This document shows positions 18,660 through 27,517 of a DNA stretch of 64,000 bases, piece after piece. Source of the DNA: Robertkochia marina (GTDB taxonomy: Bacteria > Bacteroidota > Bacteroidia > Flavobacteriales > Flavobacteriaceae); NCBI RefSeq assembly GCF_004799345.1, contig NZ_SSMC01000001.1, positions 1 to 64,000 on the forward strand. The letters run 5' to 3'. Numbering within the stretch: the stretch's first letter is position 1; each line of letters starts with the position of its first letter. The position numbers and the translations under genes were made by a program. Under the pieces are notes generated by a model. The model was not told where the DNA came from and made no database searches. It was given only the letters and a program-made list of their open reading frames with translations.

Positions 18660-18720
18660 GGGCCGAACGGTAATGAAAGGTTCTGAGAACCTTTCATAGT
18701 GAGGAGCCAGGTGGTGCGAG
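18660..18720 (+). repeat. Variable-stem intergenic element, copy 5
   Basis: GGCCGAACGGTA, a perfect 12-bp inverted repeat at 18673-18697 (ATGAAAGGTTCT / AGAACCTTTCAT), then AGTGAGGAGCCAGGTGG. A half copy lacking the left part (TTTTAGCGAAAGGGCCAGC) follows at 18732-18762. Confidence 0.75.
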
Positions 18721-18842
18721 GGCAAGTGGACCATTTTAGCGAAAGGGCCAGCTGGCACGCTGGGGAAAGGGCGGGGTGGTTAGCAAGTTACTTCTAATTA
18801 GCTATTGATGAAGAAGCCCATAATAACCCCTGTACCATAATT

Positions 18843-18887
18843 GGGAGATCGCCACAGGTCTGCGAAGCAGCCCCTCGCGAAGACGAT
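18843..18887 (-). repeat. Type-1 hairpin element, copy c
   Basis: On the minus strand ATCGTCTTCGCGAG, an imperfect stem (CTGC / GCAG around TTC, extended by GG/CC pairs), then TGTGGCGATCTCC. Confidence 0.7.
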
Positions 18888-19041
18888 TTTATTCTTTGGA
18901 ATTTGCGATTTGAAAGTTGAGATTTATTCCGCGCGCCAGCTGGCGATAAAGCTTTGCGCGGAGGGGAGGGCTTCTTAAACCGAAATAAAATAAGTACTCT
19001 TATTTTATTTCGGAGACCTGTCTGCCGTGGCCTGCCAGGCA

Positions 19042-19080
19042 GGTCGCCACGTTCCGGCTAAGCCGGAACTCGCGAAGACT
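19042..19080 (-). repeat. Type-1 hairpin element, copy d
   Basis: On the minus strand AGTCTTCGCGAG, a perfect TTCCGGCT / AGCCGGAA stem with a two-base loop, then CGTGGCGACC. It is directly preceded on the plus strand by a CCTGCCAGGCAGG palindrome. Confidence 0.65.
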
Positions 19081-19118
19081 AAAAAACAAACTTTCCTTTA
19101 GGTTACTGAAACAAAAAA

Positions 19119-19135
19119 AGCGGGAGTCTCCCGCT
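19119..19135 (-). terminator. Terminator of the hemL operon
   Basis: Hairpin AGCGGGAG-T-CTCCCGCT with an A-run on one side and T-run on the other, 9 bases after the hemL stop. Confidence 0.9.
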
Positions 19136-19143
19136 TTTTTTGT

Positions 19144-20424
19144 TTATTGTTTCACAAAGGCCGCTGTGGCTTCTATGGTCTTATCAAGATCCTCGTAACT
19201 CAAGGCATCGTTGAGGAACCAGCTTTCAAAGGCACTCGGTGGCAAGTACATGCCGCTGTTGAGCATATGGTGATAATACTTTTTAAAGGTGTCATTATTC
19301 CCTTTTGCTGCGGTGGCAAAATCTTTTACCTCTTCGGTAAAATGCAGACTGATCATAGAACCCAGCCTGTTAATACACCAGGGCATATCTGCAGTACTCA
19401 TGGCCGCTTCAAGCCCCTTATGAAGATAGGCCGTCTTTTCTTCAAGACTTTTAAAAACTTCTTTATGATCATTCAGGTGTTTTAGCATGGTATACCCCGC
19501 TGCCATGGCCAGTGGATTACCACTCAGTGTTCCCGCCTGGTACACCGGACCTTCCGGCGCCAGGTGACTCATAATCTCTTTTGAACCCGCAAAAGCGCCT
19601 ACCGGCAAACCTCCTCCGATCACCTTTCCGAAGGTAACCAGGTCGGCCTTCACTTTTAACAGTTCCTGTACCCCTCCGGGAGCCAAACGAAAACCGGTCA
19701 TCACCTCATCGAAAATAAGCAAGGTGCCATGGGTATCGCAGAGTGCTCGAAGCCCCTCAAGGAATCCTTCTTCCGGCAGGATACATCCCATATTTCCTGC
19801 AACAGGCTCTATAATGATGGCAGCAACTTCTTCTTTATTGGCTTCCAGCAAAGTCTCTACCTCTTCCAGGTTATTGTATGCGGCCAGCAGGGTATCTTTT
19901 GCCGTACCCTGGGTAACTCCAGGGCTGTTCGGGCTTCCAAAAGTTACAGCCCCGCTTCCTGCCTGAATAAGAAAGGAATCAGAATGCCCGTGGTAGCACC
20001 CGGCAAACTTGATGATCTTATCTCTGCCGGTAAATCCTCTTGCCAGACGCACCGCACTCATACAAGCCTCGGTACCACTGTTCACAAAACGGATCTTATC
20101 TATATTGGGCACCATGGAAACCGCCAGTTCGGCGATCTTTGTTTCCAGCTCAGTGGGCATTCCGTAAGAGGTACCCAACTCTGCCCTTTGCTTTACAGCC
20201 TCCACGACCGGATCGAAGGCATGCCCGAGGATCAATGGCCCCCAGGAAGCAATATAATCTATTAGCTTATTTCCATCCTCATCATATAGATACGCACCTT
20301 TGGCACGCTTCACGAAAATAGGATCTCCTCCAACAGCCTTAAACGCTCTTACGGGCGAATTCACCCCACCCGGGATCACTTTCTGCGCTTCAGCAAATAA
20401 GGCACTACTTCTCTTATAGATCAT
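19144..20424 (-). CDS. hemL: Glutamate-1-semialdehyde 2,1-aminomutase
   Basis: A 426-residue PLP enzyme that converts glutamate-1-semialdehyde to 5-aminolevulinate, the last step of the C5 route to tetrapyrroles. Diagnostic segments are '[20 protein letters not shown]' near residue 17, '[18 protein letters not shown]', 'GCYHGHSD', '[10 protein letters not shown]' and the PLP-lysine region '[17 protein letters not shown]'. The length is normal. It is the last gene of a four-gene minus-strand operon, 17 bases after the glucosaminidase gene. Confidence 0.96.
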   Translation of the reverse strand: MIYKRSSALFAEAQKVIPGGVNSPVRAFKAVGGDPIFVKRAKGAYLYDEDGNKLIDYIASWGPLILGHAFDPVVEAVKQRAELGTSYGMPTELETKIAELAVSMVPNIDKIRFVNSGTEACMSAVRLARGFTGRDKIIKFAGCYHGHSDSFLIQAGSGAVTFGSPNSPGVTQGTAKDTLLAAYNNLEEVETLLEANKEEVAAIIIEPVAGNMGCILPEEGFLEGLRALCDTHGTLLIFDEVMTGFRLAPGGVQELLKVKADLVTFGKVIGGGLPVGAFAGSKEIMSHLAPEGPVYQAGTLSGNPLAMAAGYTMLKHLNDHKEVFKSLEEKTAYLHKGLEAAMSTADMPWCINRLGSMISLHFTEEVKDFATAAKGNNDTFKKYYHHMLNSGMYLPPSAFESWFLNDALSYEDLDKTIEATAAFVKQ

Positions 20425-20441
20425 TTTTAAAATTTTGATTT

Positions 20442-21242
20442 CTATTTAAAATAAAGCTCCTGACCGATCTGAATATTATTATCCTTTAGTCCGTTGAGCT
20501 CTTTTATCTTATCTACACTTACCCCATACTTACGGGATAAAGAATAAAGGGTATCTCCTTTTTGAACCTTATAGGCATTCAGGTCTTCTCCTTCAAATGC
20601 CACTGCAGGTTGGTTTACCTTCTTCCCAAGCACCATGGCATCAAAGGTATAAAGGCCGTATTTTTCGATAATGCTGATCAGCTTATTAGGATAACGCGGA
20701 TCGGTTGCATACCCGGCCTTTTTCAGCCCTTTTGCCCATGCTTTATAATCGTCTTTCTCATACTCAAAAAGAAAGGCGTAACGCTGCCTTCCTGTTAGAA
20801 AACGGGAATGATCAGCATAAGATTCCTCAGGGTGGCGATATTTCCTGAAGCATTCGCCCCTGCTATCGTCGTCATGTGAAACAGACGGGCCGGTCCATCC
20901 TTTGTGGCATTTTATCCCGAAGTGGTTATTGGCTCTTTTCACCAGGTCCCCTCTCCCTGCTCCACTCTCCAGAATTCCCTGCGCCAGGGTAATACTAGCC
21001 GGTATACCATAGGTCTTCATCTGCGCCATGGCAATGTCATCATAGGTTCCTATATAGGCTCTTACCACATCGGTATAAACCGTGGTCTTAGAAGTTGACT
21101 CCAGGGTTTCCGTTTCAGCTTTTTCAACCTCAACCTGTTTTTTTTCGGGCTGGCGTGGTTTCTCGTTGTACGTTCTTTTATGGGTTCCACAGCCCACTGC
21201 CAGGAGGGCCAAAAGCATTAGTGCAGGGTATTGGATCTTCAT
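20442..21242 (-). CDS. Lipoprotein N-acetylglucosaminidase with LysM domain
   Basis: A 266-residue protein with lipobox LAVGC (Cys18), a linker rich in K, E and T, a glucosaminidase domain (about 60-210) and one LysM peptidoglycan-binding domain (about 224-266, '[20 protein letters not shown]'). The likely catalytic glutamate is E92 in '[10 protein letters not shown]'; the 'NNHFGIKC' segment is typical of the family. It should cut the glycan strands of the cell wall from the periplasmic side. Its start overlaps the stop of the upstream PLP gene by 4 bases (ATGA type), so translation is probably coupled. Confidence 0.92.
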   Translation of the reverse strand: MKIQYPALMLLALLAVGCGTHKRTYNEKPRQPEKKQVEVEKAETETLESTSKTTVYTDVVRAYIGTYDDIAMAQMKTYGIPASITLAQGILESGAGRGDLVKRANNHFGIKCHKGWTGPSVSHDDDSRGECFRKYRHPEESYADHSRFLTGRQRYAFLFEYEKDDYKAWAKGLKKAGYATDPRYPNKLISIIEKYGLYTFDAMVLGKKVNQPAVAFEGEDLNAYKVQKGDTLYSLSRKYGVSVDKIKELNGLKDNNIQIGQELYFK

Positions 21243-22168
21243 AGTATAAGCGGTAGTTTTTTTCTTTTAAGTTCTCGGTTCATACCGGGTATGCCTTGTA
21301 AGCCACCGGTATGGATGGCAAGTATTTTAGTGCCGGGGTTAAAATAGCCCTCCTCTGCCAAAACCTGTATTCCATACATCATTTTTGCCGTGTATACAGG
21401 ATCAAGCGGAATACCTGTTTTCAATTTAAACGAATTCATGAAATCTACCAGGATCTCGTTTATGCGGGCATAGCCTCCAAAGTGAAACCTGGTCTGCAGG
21501 CTCCAATTTTCTGACTGAACAAATTTAACAATTTCCTCCTTTAAAAAATCACCCTTCAATGCCGGAAATCCAATCACATGCTGACCGGGGTGAGATCCTG
21601 TGATCAAACCGGCTAAAGTTCCTCCGGTACCTACCGCTGCACAGATCACATCGAACCGGGCATCTTCGGCTGTCAATATCTCTGCACACCCTCTTACTGC
21701 CAGGTCATTACTACCGCCTTCCGGAAGAATATAATACCCGGGGTATGCTGCCCGCCATCGGGCCTTCATTTCGGAACTCATTTTTTCACGGTAGGTTTCC
21801 CTGGATACAAAATGAAGCAGCATCCCCTGCGATGAAGCAGCTGCAAGCGTATCGTTCAATGGCTTATCCTTCAGCTCCTCCCCTCTTATGACTCCTGCAC
21901 AAGGTATTCCGGCCTCCTTGCAGGCATAGGCTGTAGCGGCAATATGATTGGAAAAAGCCCCTCCGAAGGTCAGTACCCCCCGGTATCCGTGTTCAAGAAC
22001 ATGAAGCAGGTTGTATTTCAGCTTTCGAAATTTATTCCCGGAAACCACAGGATGTATCTCATCTTCTCTTTTAAGATGGACTTCGAGCGAAGCTTTTTCG
22101 AATATTTCCAGATCAACTTTTTGATTCTGCAAGGGAGGTGTATTTGCCACAAAAATAAAAAGAACCAT
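21239..22168 (-). CDS. PLP-dependent ACC deaminase/D-cysteine desulfhydrase-like protein
   Basis: A 309-residue fold-type II PLP enzyme. The PLP-lysine motif 'VSGNKFRKLKYNL' (K46) is present, then 'TFGGAFSNHIAATAYACKEAG' and the phosphate-binding 'GTGGTLAGL'. This family includes 1-aminocyclopropane-1-carboxylate deaminase and D-cysteine desulfhydrase; the two cannot be told apart from sequence alone. The first ten residues (MVLFIFVANT) may not be translated; a start is not otherwise obvious. It overlaps the glucosaminidase gene by 4 bases and starts 7 bases after the upstream gene. Confidence 0.85.
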   Translation of the reverse strand: MVLFIFVANTPPLQNQKVDLEIFEKASLEVHLKREDEIHPVVSGNKFRKLKYNLLHVLEHGYRGVLTFGGAFSNHIAATAYACKEAGIPCAGVIRGEELKDKPLNDTLAAASSQGMLLHFVSRETYREKMSSEMKARWRAAYPGYYILPEGGSNDLAVRGCAEILTAEDARFDVICAAVGTGGTLAGLITGSHPGQHVIGFPALKGDFLKEEIVKFVQSENWSLQTRFHFGGYARINEILVDFMNSFKLKTGIPLDPVYTAKMMYGIQVLAEEGYFNPGTKILAIHTGGLQGIPGMNRELKRKKLPLIL

Positions 22169-22175
22169 TACTTTC

Positions 22176-22502
22176 TCAGGCCAGGTACCCGAAAAATGAC
22201 CAGGGTCGGCGGGTTTTCAGGTAATCAGGATCATTTTCATGGGCGTAGGCTTCCCGTTCAAAACTAAGCTCCCTGTAAGCGCGATGTGCATTGCCAAGAA
22301 TTATCCACCGTACAAGCCACTCAAAGGTATACCAAAGGTAAAAAGGCAGGATCAACATTTCGAGTTGCTGCCTGAGATGAATACGCTCATGATTCATTAG
22401 TGAATGATCTTCCTTCAGATCAACACTCTTCAATACGATAAATGGCCAAAGGGCCAATCCGACGTATTTACCCGGAAATATGTATTTGAAAATTAAAATC
22501 AT
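22176..22502 (-). CDS. Small membrane protein with HExxH motif
   Basis: A 108-residue protein, first gene of the hemL operon. The start at 22502 (MILIFKYIFP) is preferred to the longer frame from 22559, which would run into the divergent promoter. It has a hydrophobic N-terminus, the sequence 'HSLMNHERIHLRQQLEML' with HERIH at 38-42, one clear membrane segment (about 50-69) and an acidic 'SFEREAYAHENDPDYL' that could supply a third zinc ligand. HExxH next to a membrane segment suggests a minimal metallopeptidase, but it is far below normal length. The annotation as a protease is only a possibility. Confidence 0.75.
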   Translation of the reverse strand: MILIFKYIFPGKYVGLALWPFIVLKSVDLKEDHSLMNHERIHLRQQLEMLILPFYLWYTFEWLVRWIILGNAHRAYRELSFEREAYAHENDPDYLKTRRPWSFFGYLA

Positions 22503-22523
22503 AAATCTAATGATGGTATATAG

Positions 22524-22739
<216 letters not shown>

Positions 22740-22942
22740 CCCTATGGATATTGGCATCATGAAATACAAGATCATGATATACGGTAATCAACACCGTGCC
22801 GATATACGCTACCCCTAGTTAGCGATCTCCTGAAAAGGAAATTTCCAAATCTTCGGCCATTAAACAGGTCCTGAATGCACCCACATGAACGATGCTCTCT
22901 GTTGTGGGTTGCCCTTATTTACCAATTTCAATCTAAAAGATC

Positions 22943-24931
22943 ATGACTTTTACAGACCAAATTCTGGAAGGCATTCCTGCCATATTACCCTCAGCAAAAC
23001 CTTATGACCCTTCGGTGAACCATGCACCCAAACGTAAAGACATTTTAAATCCGGAGGAGAAAAAACTCGCTTTGCGCAATGCGCTTCGCTATTTTGATAA
23101 AAGCCAGCACAGCACCCTGCTCCCTGAATTCCTGGAGGAGCTGGAAACCTACGGTCGCATCTATATGTACAGGTTAAGGCCTGATTACGACATGTATGCC
23201 CGCCCTATCGAAGAATATCCGGGCAAGTCTCATCAGGCCAGGGCTATCATGCTGATGGTACAAAACAACCTGGATCCTAAGGTTGCTCAGCACCCTCATG
23301 AACTGATCACCTATGGCGGGAATGGAGCCGTATTTCAAAACTGGGCGCAATATCGCCTGGTGATGAAATACCTTGCCGAAATGACTGATGAACAAACCCT
23401 GGTCATGTACAGCGGTCATCCGCTGGGACTTTTCCCCAGCCATAAAAATGCTCCCAGGGTGGTTGTTACCAATGGTATGATGATCCCTAATTACTCTCAG
23501 CCTGATGATTGGGAACGGTTTAATGCCCTTGGAGTAACCCAGTACGGACAAATGACTGCCGGAAGTTATATGTATATTGGTCCGCAAGGCATCGTTCACG
23601 GTACCACCATCACGGTATTAAATGGCTTCAGAAAGATCCGTAAAGCCCCGAAAGGACACCTTTTTGTTACTTCCGGTCTTGGAGGAATGAGCGGAGCACA
23701 GCCCAAAGCTGGAAATATTGCAGGCTGTATTACCGTTTGTGCCGAGGTCAACCCAAAAGCGACTAAAACAAGACACTCCCAGGGATGGGTGGATGAAGTG
23801 ATTGCAGACCTTGATCAATTAGTGCAACGTGTTAGAAAGGCACAGCGTGAAGGGGAAGTTGTCTCTATTGCTTATGACGGCAATGTTGTTGATGTATGGG
23901 AGAAATTCTATGAAGAAGACATTCATATTGACCTGGGATCTGATCAGACCTCCCTTCATAACCCTTGGGCCGGCGGTTATTACCCGGCAGGGCTAAGCTT
24001 CGAAGAAGCCAACCGGATGATGGCCGAAGCACCGGAACAATTTAAGGAAGAAGTTCAAAAATCTCTTAGGCGACAGGTAGATGCCATTAATAAACACACT
24101 GCAAGGGGAACCTACTTTTTTGATTATGGCAATGCCTTTCTTTTAGAGGCTTCCAGAGCCGGGGCCGATATTATGAAGAACAATTCCTCTGAAGAATTCA
24201 AATACCCAAGCTATGTACAAGACATCATGGGGCCCATGTGCTTCGACTACGGCTTTGGTCCCTTCCGATGGGTTTGTGCCAGCGGAAAGGCCGAAGACCT
24301 TCAAAAAACTGACGACATTGCTTGTGAGGTACTGGAAGAGATGAGAAAACATGCCCCTAGGGAGATCCAGCAACAAATGGCCGACAATATTCAATGGATC
24401 AAGGGGGCTCAGGAAAACAAACTCGTGGTTGGGTCACAGGCCCGGATCTTATATGCCGATGCCGAGGGCCGTATGAAAATTGCAGAGGCCTTTAATAAAG
24501 CTATTTCAAAAAATGAAATTGGTTTTGTAATTTTAGGAAGAGACCATCATGATGTAAGCGGTACAGATTCTCCTTTTAGAGAAACCTCAAATATTTATGA
24601 CGGGTCGCGGTTTACAGCCGATATGGCCATACACAATGTGATCGGCGACAGCTTTCGCGGCGCTACCTGGGTGAGCATCCATAACGGCGGTGGCGTTGGC
24701 TGGGGAGAGGTGATCAACGGTGGTTTTGGTATGGTTCTTGATGGTTCTAAGGAAGCAGATGCCAACCTTAAGTCCATGTTATTCTGGGATGTAAACAACG
24801 GAATTGCACGCAGAAGCTGGGCCCGTAACGAGGAAGCCGTGTTTGCTATTAAACGAGCCATGAAGGCCGAACCAAAACTAAAGGTTACACTGCCTAACCG
24901 GGTAGATGAAAAGTTGTTTGACCTTCTTTAG
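22943..24931 (+). CDS. hutU: Urocanate hydratase (long Bacteroidetes type)
   Basis: A 662-residue cytoplasmic enzyme that turns urocanate into imidazolonepropionate, the second step of histidine degradation. The family is recognised by 'LITYGGNGAVFQNWAQYRL', 'VMYSGHPLGLFPSH', 'YGQMTAGSYMYIGPQGIVHGTT', 'TSGLGGMSGAQPKA' and the cysteine region 'YVQDIMGPMCFDYGFGPFRWV'. It is about 100 residues longer than the E. coli/Pseudomonas type, with the extra part in the N-terminus and middle; this is normal in Bacteroidetes. No other hut gene is nearby, so the pathway is not clustered here. Confidence 0.96.
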   Translation: MTFTDQILEGIPAILPSAKPYDPSVNHAPKRKDILNPEEKKLALRNALRYFDKSQHSTLLPEFLEELETYGRIYMYRLRPDYDMYARPIEEYPGKSHQARAIMLMVQNNLDPKVAQHPHELITYGGNGAVFQNWAQYRLVMKYLAEMTDEQTLVMYSGHPLGLFPSHKNAPRVVVTNGMMIPNYSQPDDWERFNALGVTQYGQMTAGSYMYIGPQGIVHGTTITVLNGFRKIRKAPKGHLFVTSGLGGMSGAQPKAGNIAGCITVCAEVNPKATKTRHSQGWVDEVIADLDQLVQRVRKAQREGEVVSIAYDGNVVDVWEKFYEEDIHIDLGSDQTSLHNPWAGGYYPAGLSFEEANRMMAEAPEQFKEEVQKSLRRQVDAINKHTARGTYFFDYGNAFLLEASRAGADIMKNNSSEEFKYPSYVQDIMGPMCFDYGFGPFRWVCASGKAEDLQKTDDIACEVLEEMRKHAPREIQQQMADNIQWIKGAQENKLVVGSQARILYADAEGRMKIAEAFNKAISKNEIGFVILGRDHHDVSGTDSPFRETSNIYDGSRFTADMAIHNVIGDSFRGATWVSIHNGGGVGWGEVINGGFGMVLDGSKEADANLKSMLFWDVNNGIARRSWARNEEAVFAIKRAMKAEPKLKVTLPNRVDEKLFDLL

Positions 24932-24998
24932 GGTTAAAGCAGGTCGCCAACCAACCTTTTAAGGGTGCTGCCATGCTTAACACTTTAACTAAAAAACT

Positions 24999-25574
24999 AT
25001 GAAAACACTTAAACTAACATTGTCTTTGGTAGTATTGGTGGGTTTACTCACCGGGTGCACCAGTGTTCGGGTGGCCACCGATTACGATCGCATGGCCGAT
25101 TTTGATCAATACAAAACCTTTGCATTCTATAAACCGGGCATTGACCGGGCTAATATTTCTGACCTGGATAAAAAGCGTATCCTGCGCAGTATACAGAATG
25201 AACTGGTTAATCGTGGCTATCAGAAATCAAGCAACCCCGATATGCTGATCAGTATTTTCACCAGTGAGCGCGATCGCGTTACCGTATACAACAACGCCGG
25301 CTGGGGCTGGGGTTGGGGCTGGGGCTGGGGTCCCGGTTGGGGACCCGGATGGGGCGGAGCTTATGGTTCTACTGTAAGCACCAATACCGAAGGATCGCTC
25401 TACATCGACCTGATCGACACCAAACGTAAAGAACTGGTGTGGCAGGGTAAGGGTACCGGTGACCTGATCACTAACGGTGACATTACCAAAAAAGAAGAGC
25501 GCATAGCACTTTTTGTGAACGAGATATTGGGGGAATTCCCTCCACCGATAAAGGCAGAAACTGCCGGAAATTAG
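24999..25574 (+). CDS. DUF4136 lipoprotein with Gly-Trp repeat
   Basis: A 191-residue lipoprotein (lipobox LLTGC, Cys20). The sequence 'VRVATDYDRMADFDQYKTFAF' and the closing 'LIDTKRKELVWQGKGTGDL' match the DUF4136 family. In the middle (about 101-117) there is a GWGWGWGWGPGWGPGWGG run, coded by an almost perfect GGCTGG DNA repeat that could slip in length. Likely an envelope lipoprotein; function not known. A terminator follows the stop codon directly. Confidence 0.88.
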   Translation: MKTLKLTLSLVVLVGLLTGCTSVRVATDYDRMADFDQYKTFAFYKPGIDRANISDLDKKRILRSIQNELVNRGYQKSSNPDMLISIFTSERDRVTVYNNAGWGWGWGWGWGPGWGPGWGGAYGSTVSTNTEGSLYIDLIDTKRKELVWQGKGTGDLITNGDITKKEERIALFVNEILGEFPPPIKAETAGN

Positions 25575-25578
25575 AAAA

Positions 25579-25596
25579 AGCCTCCTGATGGAGGCT
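25579..25596 (+). terminator. Terminator of the DUF4136 gene
   Basis: Hairpin AGCCTCC-TGAT-GGAGGCT followed by TTTTT, 4 bases after the stop codon. Confidence 0.9.
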
Positions 25597-25660
25597 TTTT
25601 TAGTTATACCACTATACGGTTATGCCGTTAAACAGCAGTTCTGCCTTTAGCTTTATTTCC

Positions 25661-25692
25661 GAATAACTGTATAACCGTATAACCGCATAACT
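25661..25692. repeat. Degenerate copy of the GTTATGCG array
   Basis: On the minus strand AGTTATGCG, GTTATACG, GTTATACA, GTTATTCG in a row: four 8-base units related to the perfect arrays at 18461 and 43750. A related stretch (ATACGGTTATGCCGTTA) lies at 25614-25630. Confidence 0.6.
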
Positions 25693-25756
25693 TATATCCT
25701 TTTTAAGAACATTTTCCTGCCTGTTTTGTAAATTTATCCTGCAACAAACACTAGTT

Positions 25757-27517
25757 ATGGAAATGCAGTACGAAACCAACCCATTGATTGAGCGCTTGCC
25801 CAGGCATCTCAAGCAATTTATAAAGCCTCAGAATTACGACGACTACACCCCGATTAACCAGGCTGTATGGCGGTACGTAATGCGAAAAAATGTTGACTAT
25901 CTCAGCCGGGTAGCCCACGATTCATATACAGAAGGGCTTAAGAAAACCGGAATTTCCATTGATCATATCCCCAGCATGTACGGCATGAACCGTATCCTGA
26001 AAGAGATCGGCTGGGCTGCCGTTGCTGTTGACGGATTCATCCCTCCAAATGCTTTTATGGAATTCCAGGCATATAACGTTTTGGTGATCGCCTCAGATAT
26101 CCGTCAACTGGAGAATATTGAATACACGCCGGCACCCGATATCATTCATGAAGGTGCAGGCCACGCCCCCATCATTGCCAACCCCGAATACGCCGAATAC
26201 CTCAGACGTTTTGGAGAAATAGGGTGCAAGGCCATCAGTAGCGCCCGCGATTATGAGATCTACGAAGCTATAAGACACCTCAGTATTATTAAGGAAGCCG
26301 AAGGCACCCCGGTTGAGGAGATCGAAGCGGCAGAAAAGAAGGTAGACGAGCTCCAGAAGGAAGCCGGCGAACCCAGTGAAATGGCGCTTATAAGAAACCT
26401 GCATTGGTGGACCGTTGAATACGGACTTATAGGAACTCTTGACAACCCGAAGATCTATGGAGCGGGCTTGCTTTCCTCCATTGGAGAAAGTACCTGGTGT
26501 ATGACGGATAAGGTTAAGAAACTGCCATATACCCTGGAAGCAGCTTACCAGGATTTTGACATCACCAAACCTCAACCACAACTTTTCGTGACCCCCGACT
26601 TTGCCCACTTAAGCCTGGTACTGGAAGAGTTTGCCAACACCATGGCCCTTCGCAAGGGCGGATTGAGCGGATTGCAGAAACTGATCAACTCCAAGGCCCT
26701 GGGCACGGTAGAATTAAGCACAGGCCTGCAAGTATCGGGTGTTTTCAATAGGGTGATAAGCCACGAAGGACGCCCCATCTATTTTCAAACCCATGGAGAT
26801 ACTGCCCTGGCCCTCAGGGAAAAAGAACTGGTTGGTCACGGCACACTTAACCACCCTGACGGTTTCGGAAGTCCGGTTGGCAAATTAAAAGGCATTAACC
26901 TGGCTATTGAAGATATGAGTCCGCGTGACCTGAAGGCTTATAAGATCTATGAAGGAGAGTCTATTCGCCTGGAATTCGAAGGAGGTATCGCCGTAGAAGG
27001 AAATATTATTACCGGGAAACGAAATCTTCAGGGCAAGATCATTTTGATCAGTTTTGAAAACTGTACCGTTACCTATGGAGAGGAAGTCCTTTTTAAACCG
27101 GAATGGGGAATTTACGATATGGCGGTAGGAAAAGAAGTCATTTCTGCTTTCAGCGGTCCTGCAGACAGTAATAGTTTTGACCTGATCACCCATGTTCCTT
27201 CAGAACAGACCATAAAAGCCAAAAGACCTGAAAAAACACTGCGTCTTGAACAGTTATACCAACAGATCAGAGAATACAGAGAAGGCAGCAACCAAACCAT
27301 TTCACGTCATAAGGTTTTTAACGAACTTCGTGAAGACCACCCAAGAGATTGGCTGCTCTCTGTGGAGCTATACGAATTGGCAGTACAAGGAGGCGACCAT
27401 GAATTTGCCGAGGAGATCCTCGGGCATTTACAACAGATCAAACTGGACCGACCTGAGGTTGGTCACCTCATTGACAATGGCATAGAATTGGTCGAAACAT
27501 CGAAAGTCGGTTCATGA
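25757..27517 (+). CDS. Biopterin-dependent aromatic amino acid hydroxylase with C-terminal extension
   Basis: A 586-residue protein. Residues 1 to about 330 form the aromatic amino acid hydroxylase domain: 'EYTPAPDIIHEGAGHAPII' gives the two iron histidines H131 and H136, and the third ligand should be a glutamate about 40 residues later. The enzyme uses tetrahydropterin and oxygen to hydroxylate phenylalanine (or possibly tyrosine or tryptophan). About 250 residues follow that are absent from the bacterial short type; they start after 'LQKLINSKALGTVELSTGLQ' and look like a separate domain of unknown function. Long forms of this kind are known in Bacteroidetes. Its stop overlaps the next gene's start by 4 bases. 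Confidence 0.88.
   Translation: MEMQYETNPLIERLPRHLKQFIKPQNYDDYTPINQAVWRYVMRKNVDYLSRVAHDSYTEGLKKTGISIDHIPSMYGMNRILKEIGWAAVAVDGFIPPNAFMEFQAYNVLVIASDIRQLENIEYTPAPDIIHEGAGHAPIIANPEYAEYLRRFGEIGCKAISSARDYEIYEAIRHLSIIKEAEGTPVEEIEAAEKKVDELQKEAGEPSEMALIRNLHWWTVEYGLIGTLDNPKIYGAGLLSSIGESTWCMTDKVKKLPYTLEAAYQDFDITKPQPQLFVTPDFAHLSLVLEEFANTMALRKGGLSGLQKLINSKALGTVELSTGLQVSGVFNRVISHEGRPIYFQTHGDTALALREKELVGHGTLNHPDGFGSPVGKLKGINLAIEDMSPRDLKAYKIYEGESIRLEFEGGIAVEGNIITGKRNLQGKIILISFENCTVTYGEEVLFKPEWGIYDMAVGKEVISAFSGPADSNSFDLITHVPSEQTIKAKRPEKTLRLEQLYQQIREYREGSNQTISRHKVFNELREDHPRDWLLSVELYELAVQGGDHEFAEEILGHLQQIKLDRPEVGHLIDNGIELVETSKVGS

Larger units (their letters stand above)
18331..19118. other. Dense cluster of intergenic repeats
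   Basis: Nearly 800 bases with no convincing gene. In order it holds the seven-copy GTTATGCG array, type-1 element b, a CTCC-rich segment, variable-stem copy 5, a half variable-stem element (18732-18762), type-1 elements c and d in opposite orientation, and the hemL terminator. The open frame at 18510-18758 is made of these repeats. Confidence 0.65.

Noticed and set aside
20040-20321. Plus-strand open frames opposite hemL
   Set aside because: They mirror a well-supported minus-strand gene, as do most of the long opposite-strand frames under other genes in this window.
22943-24931. Whether the long urocanase is a fusion
   Set aside because: The extra length is spread through the protein, and long forms of this kind are usual in Bacteroidetes, so it is not treated as novel.
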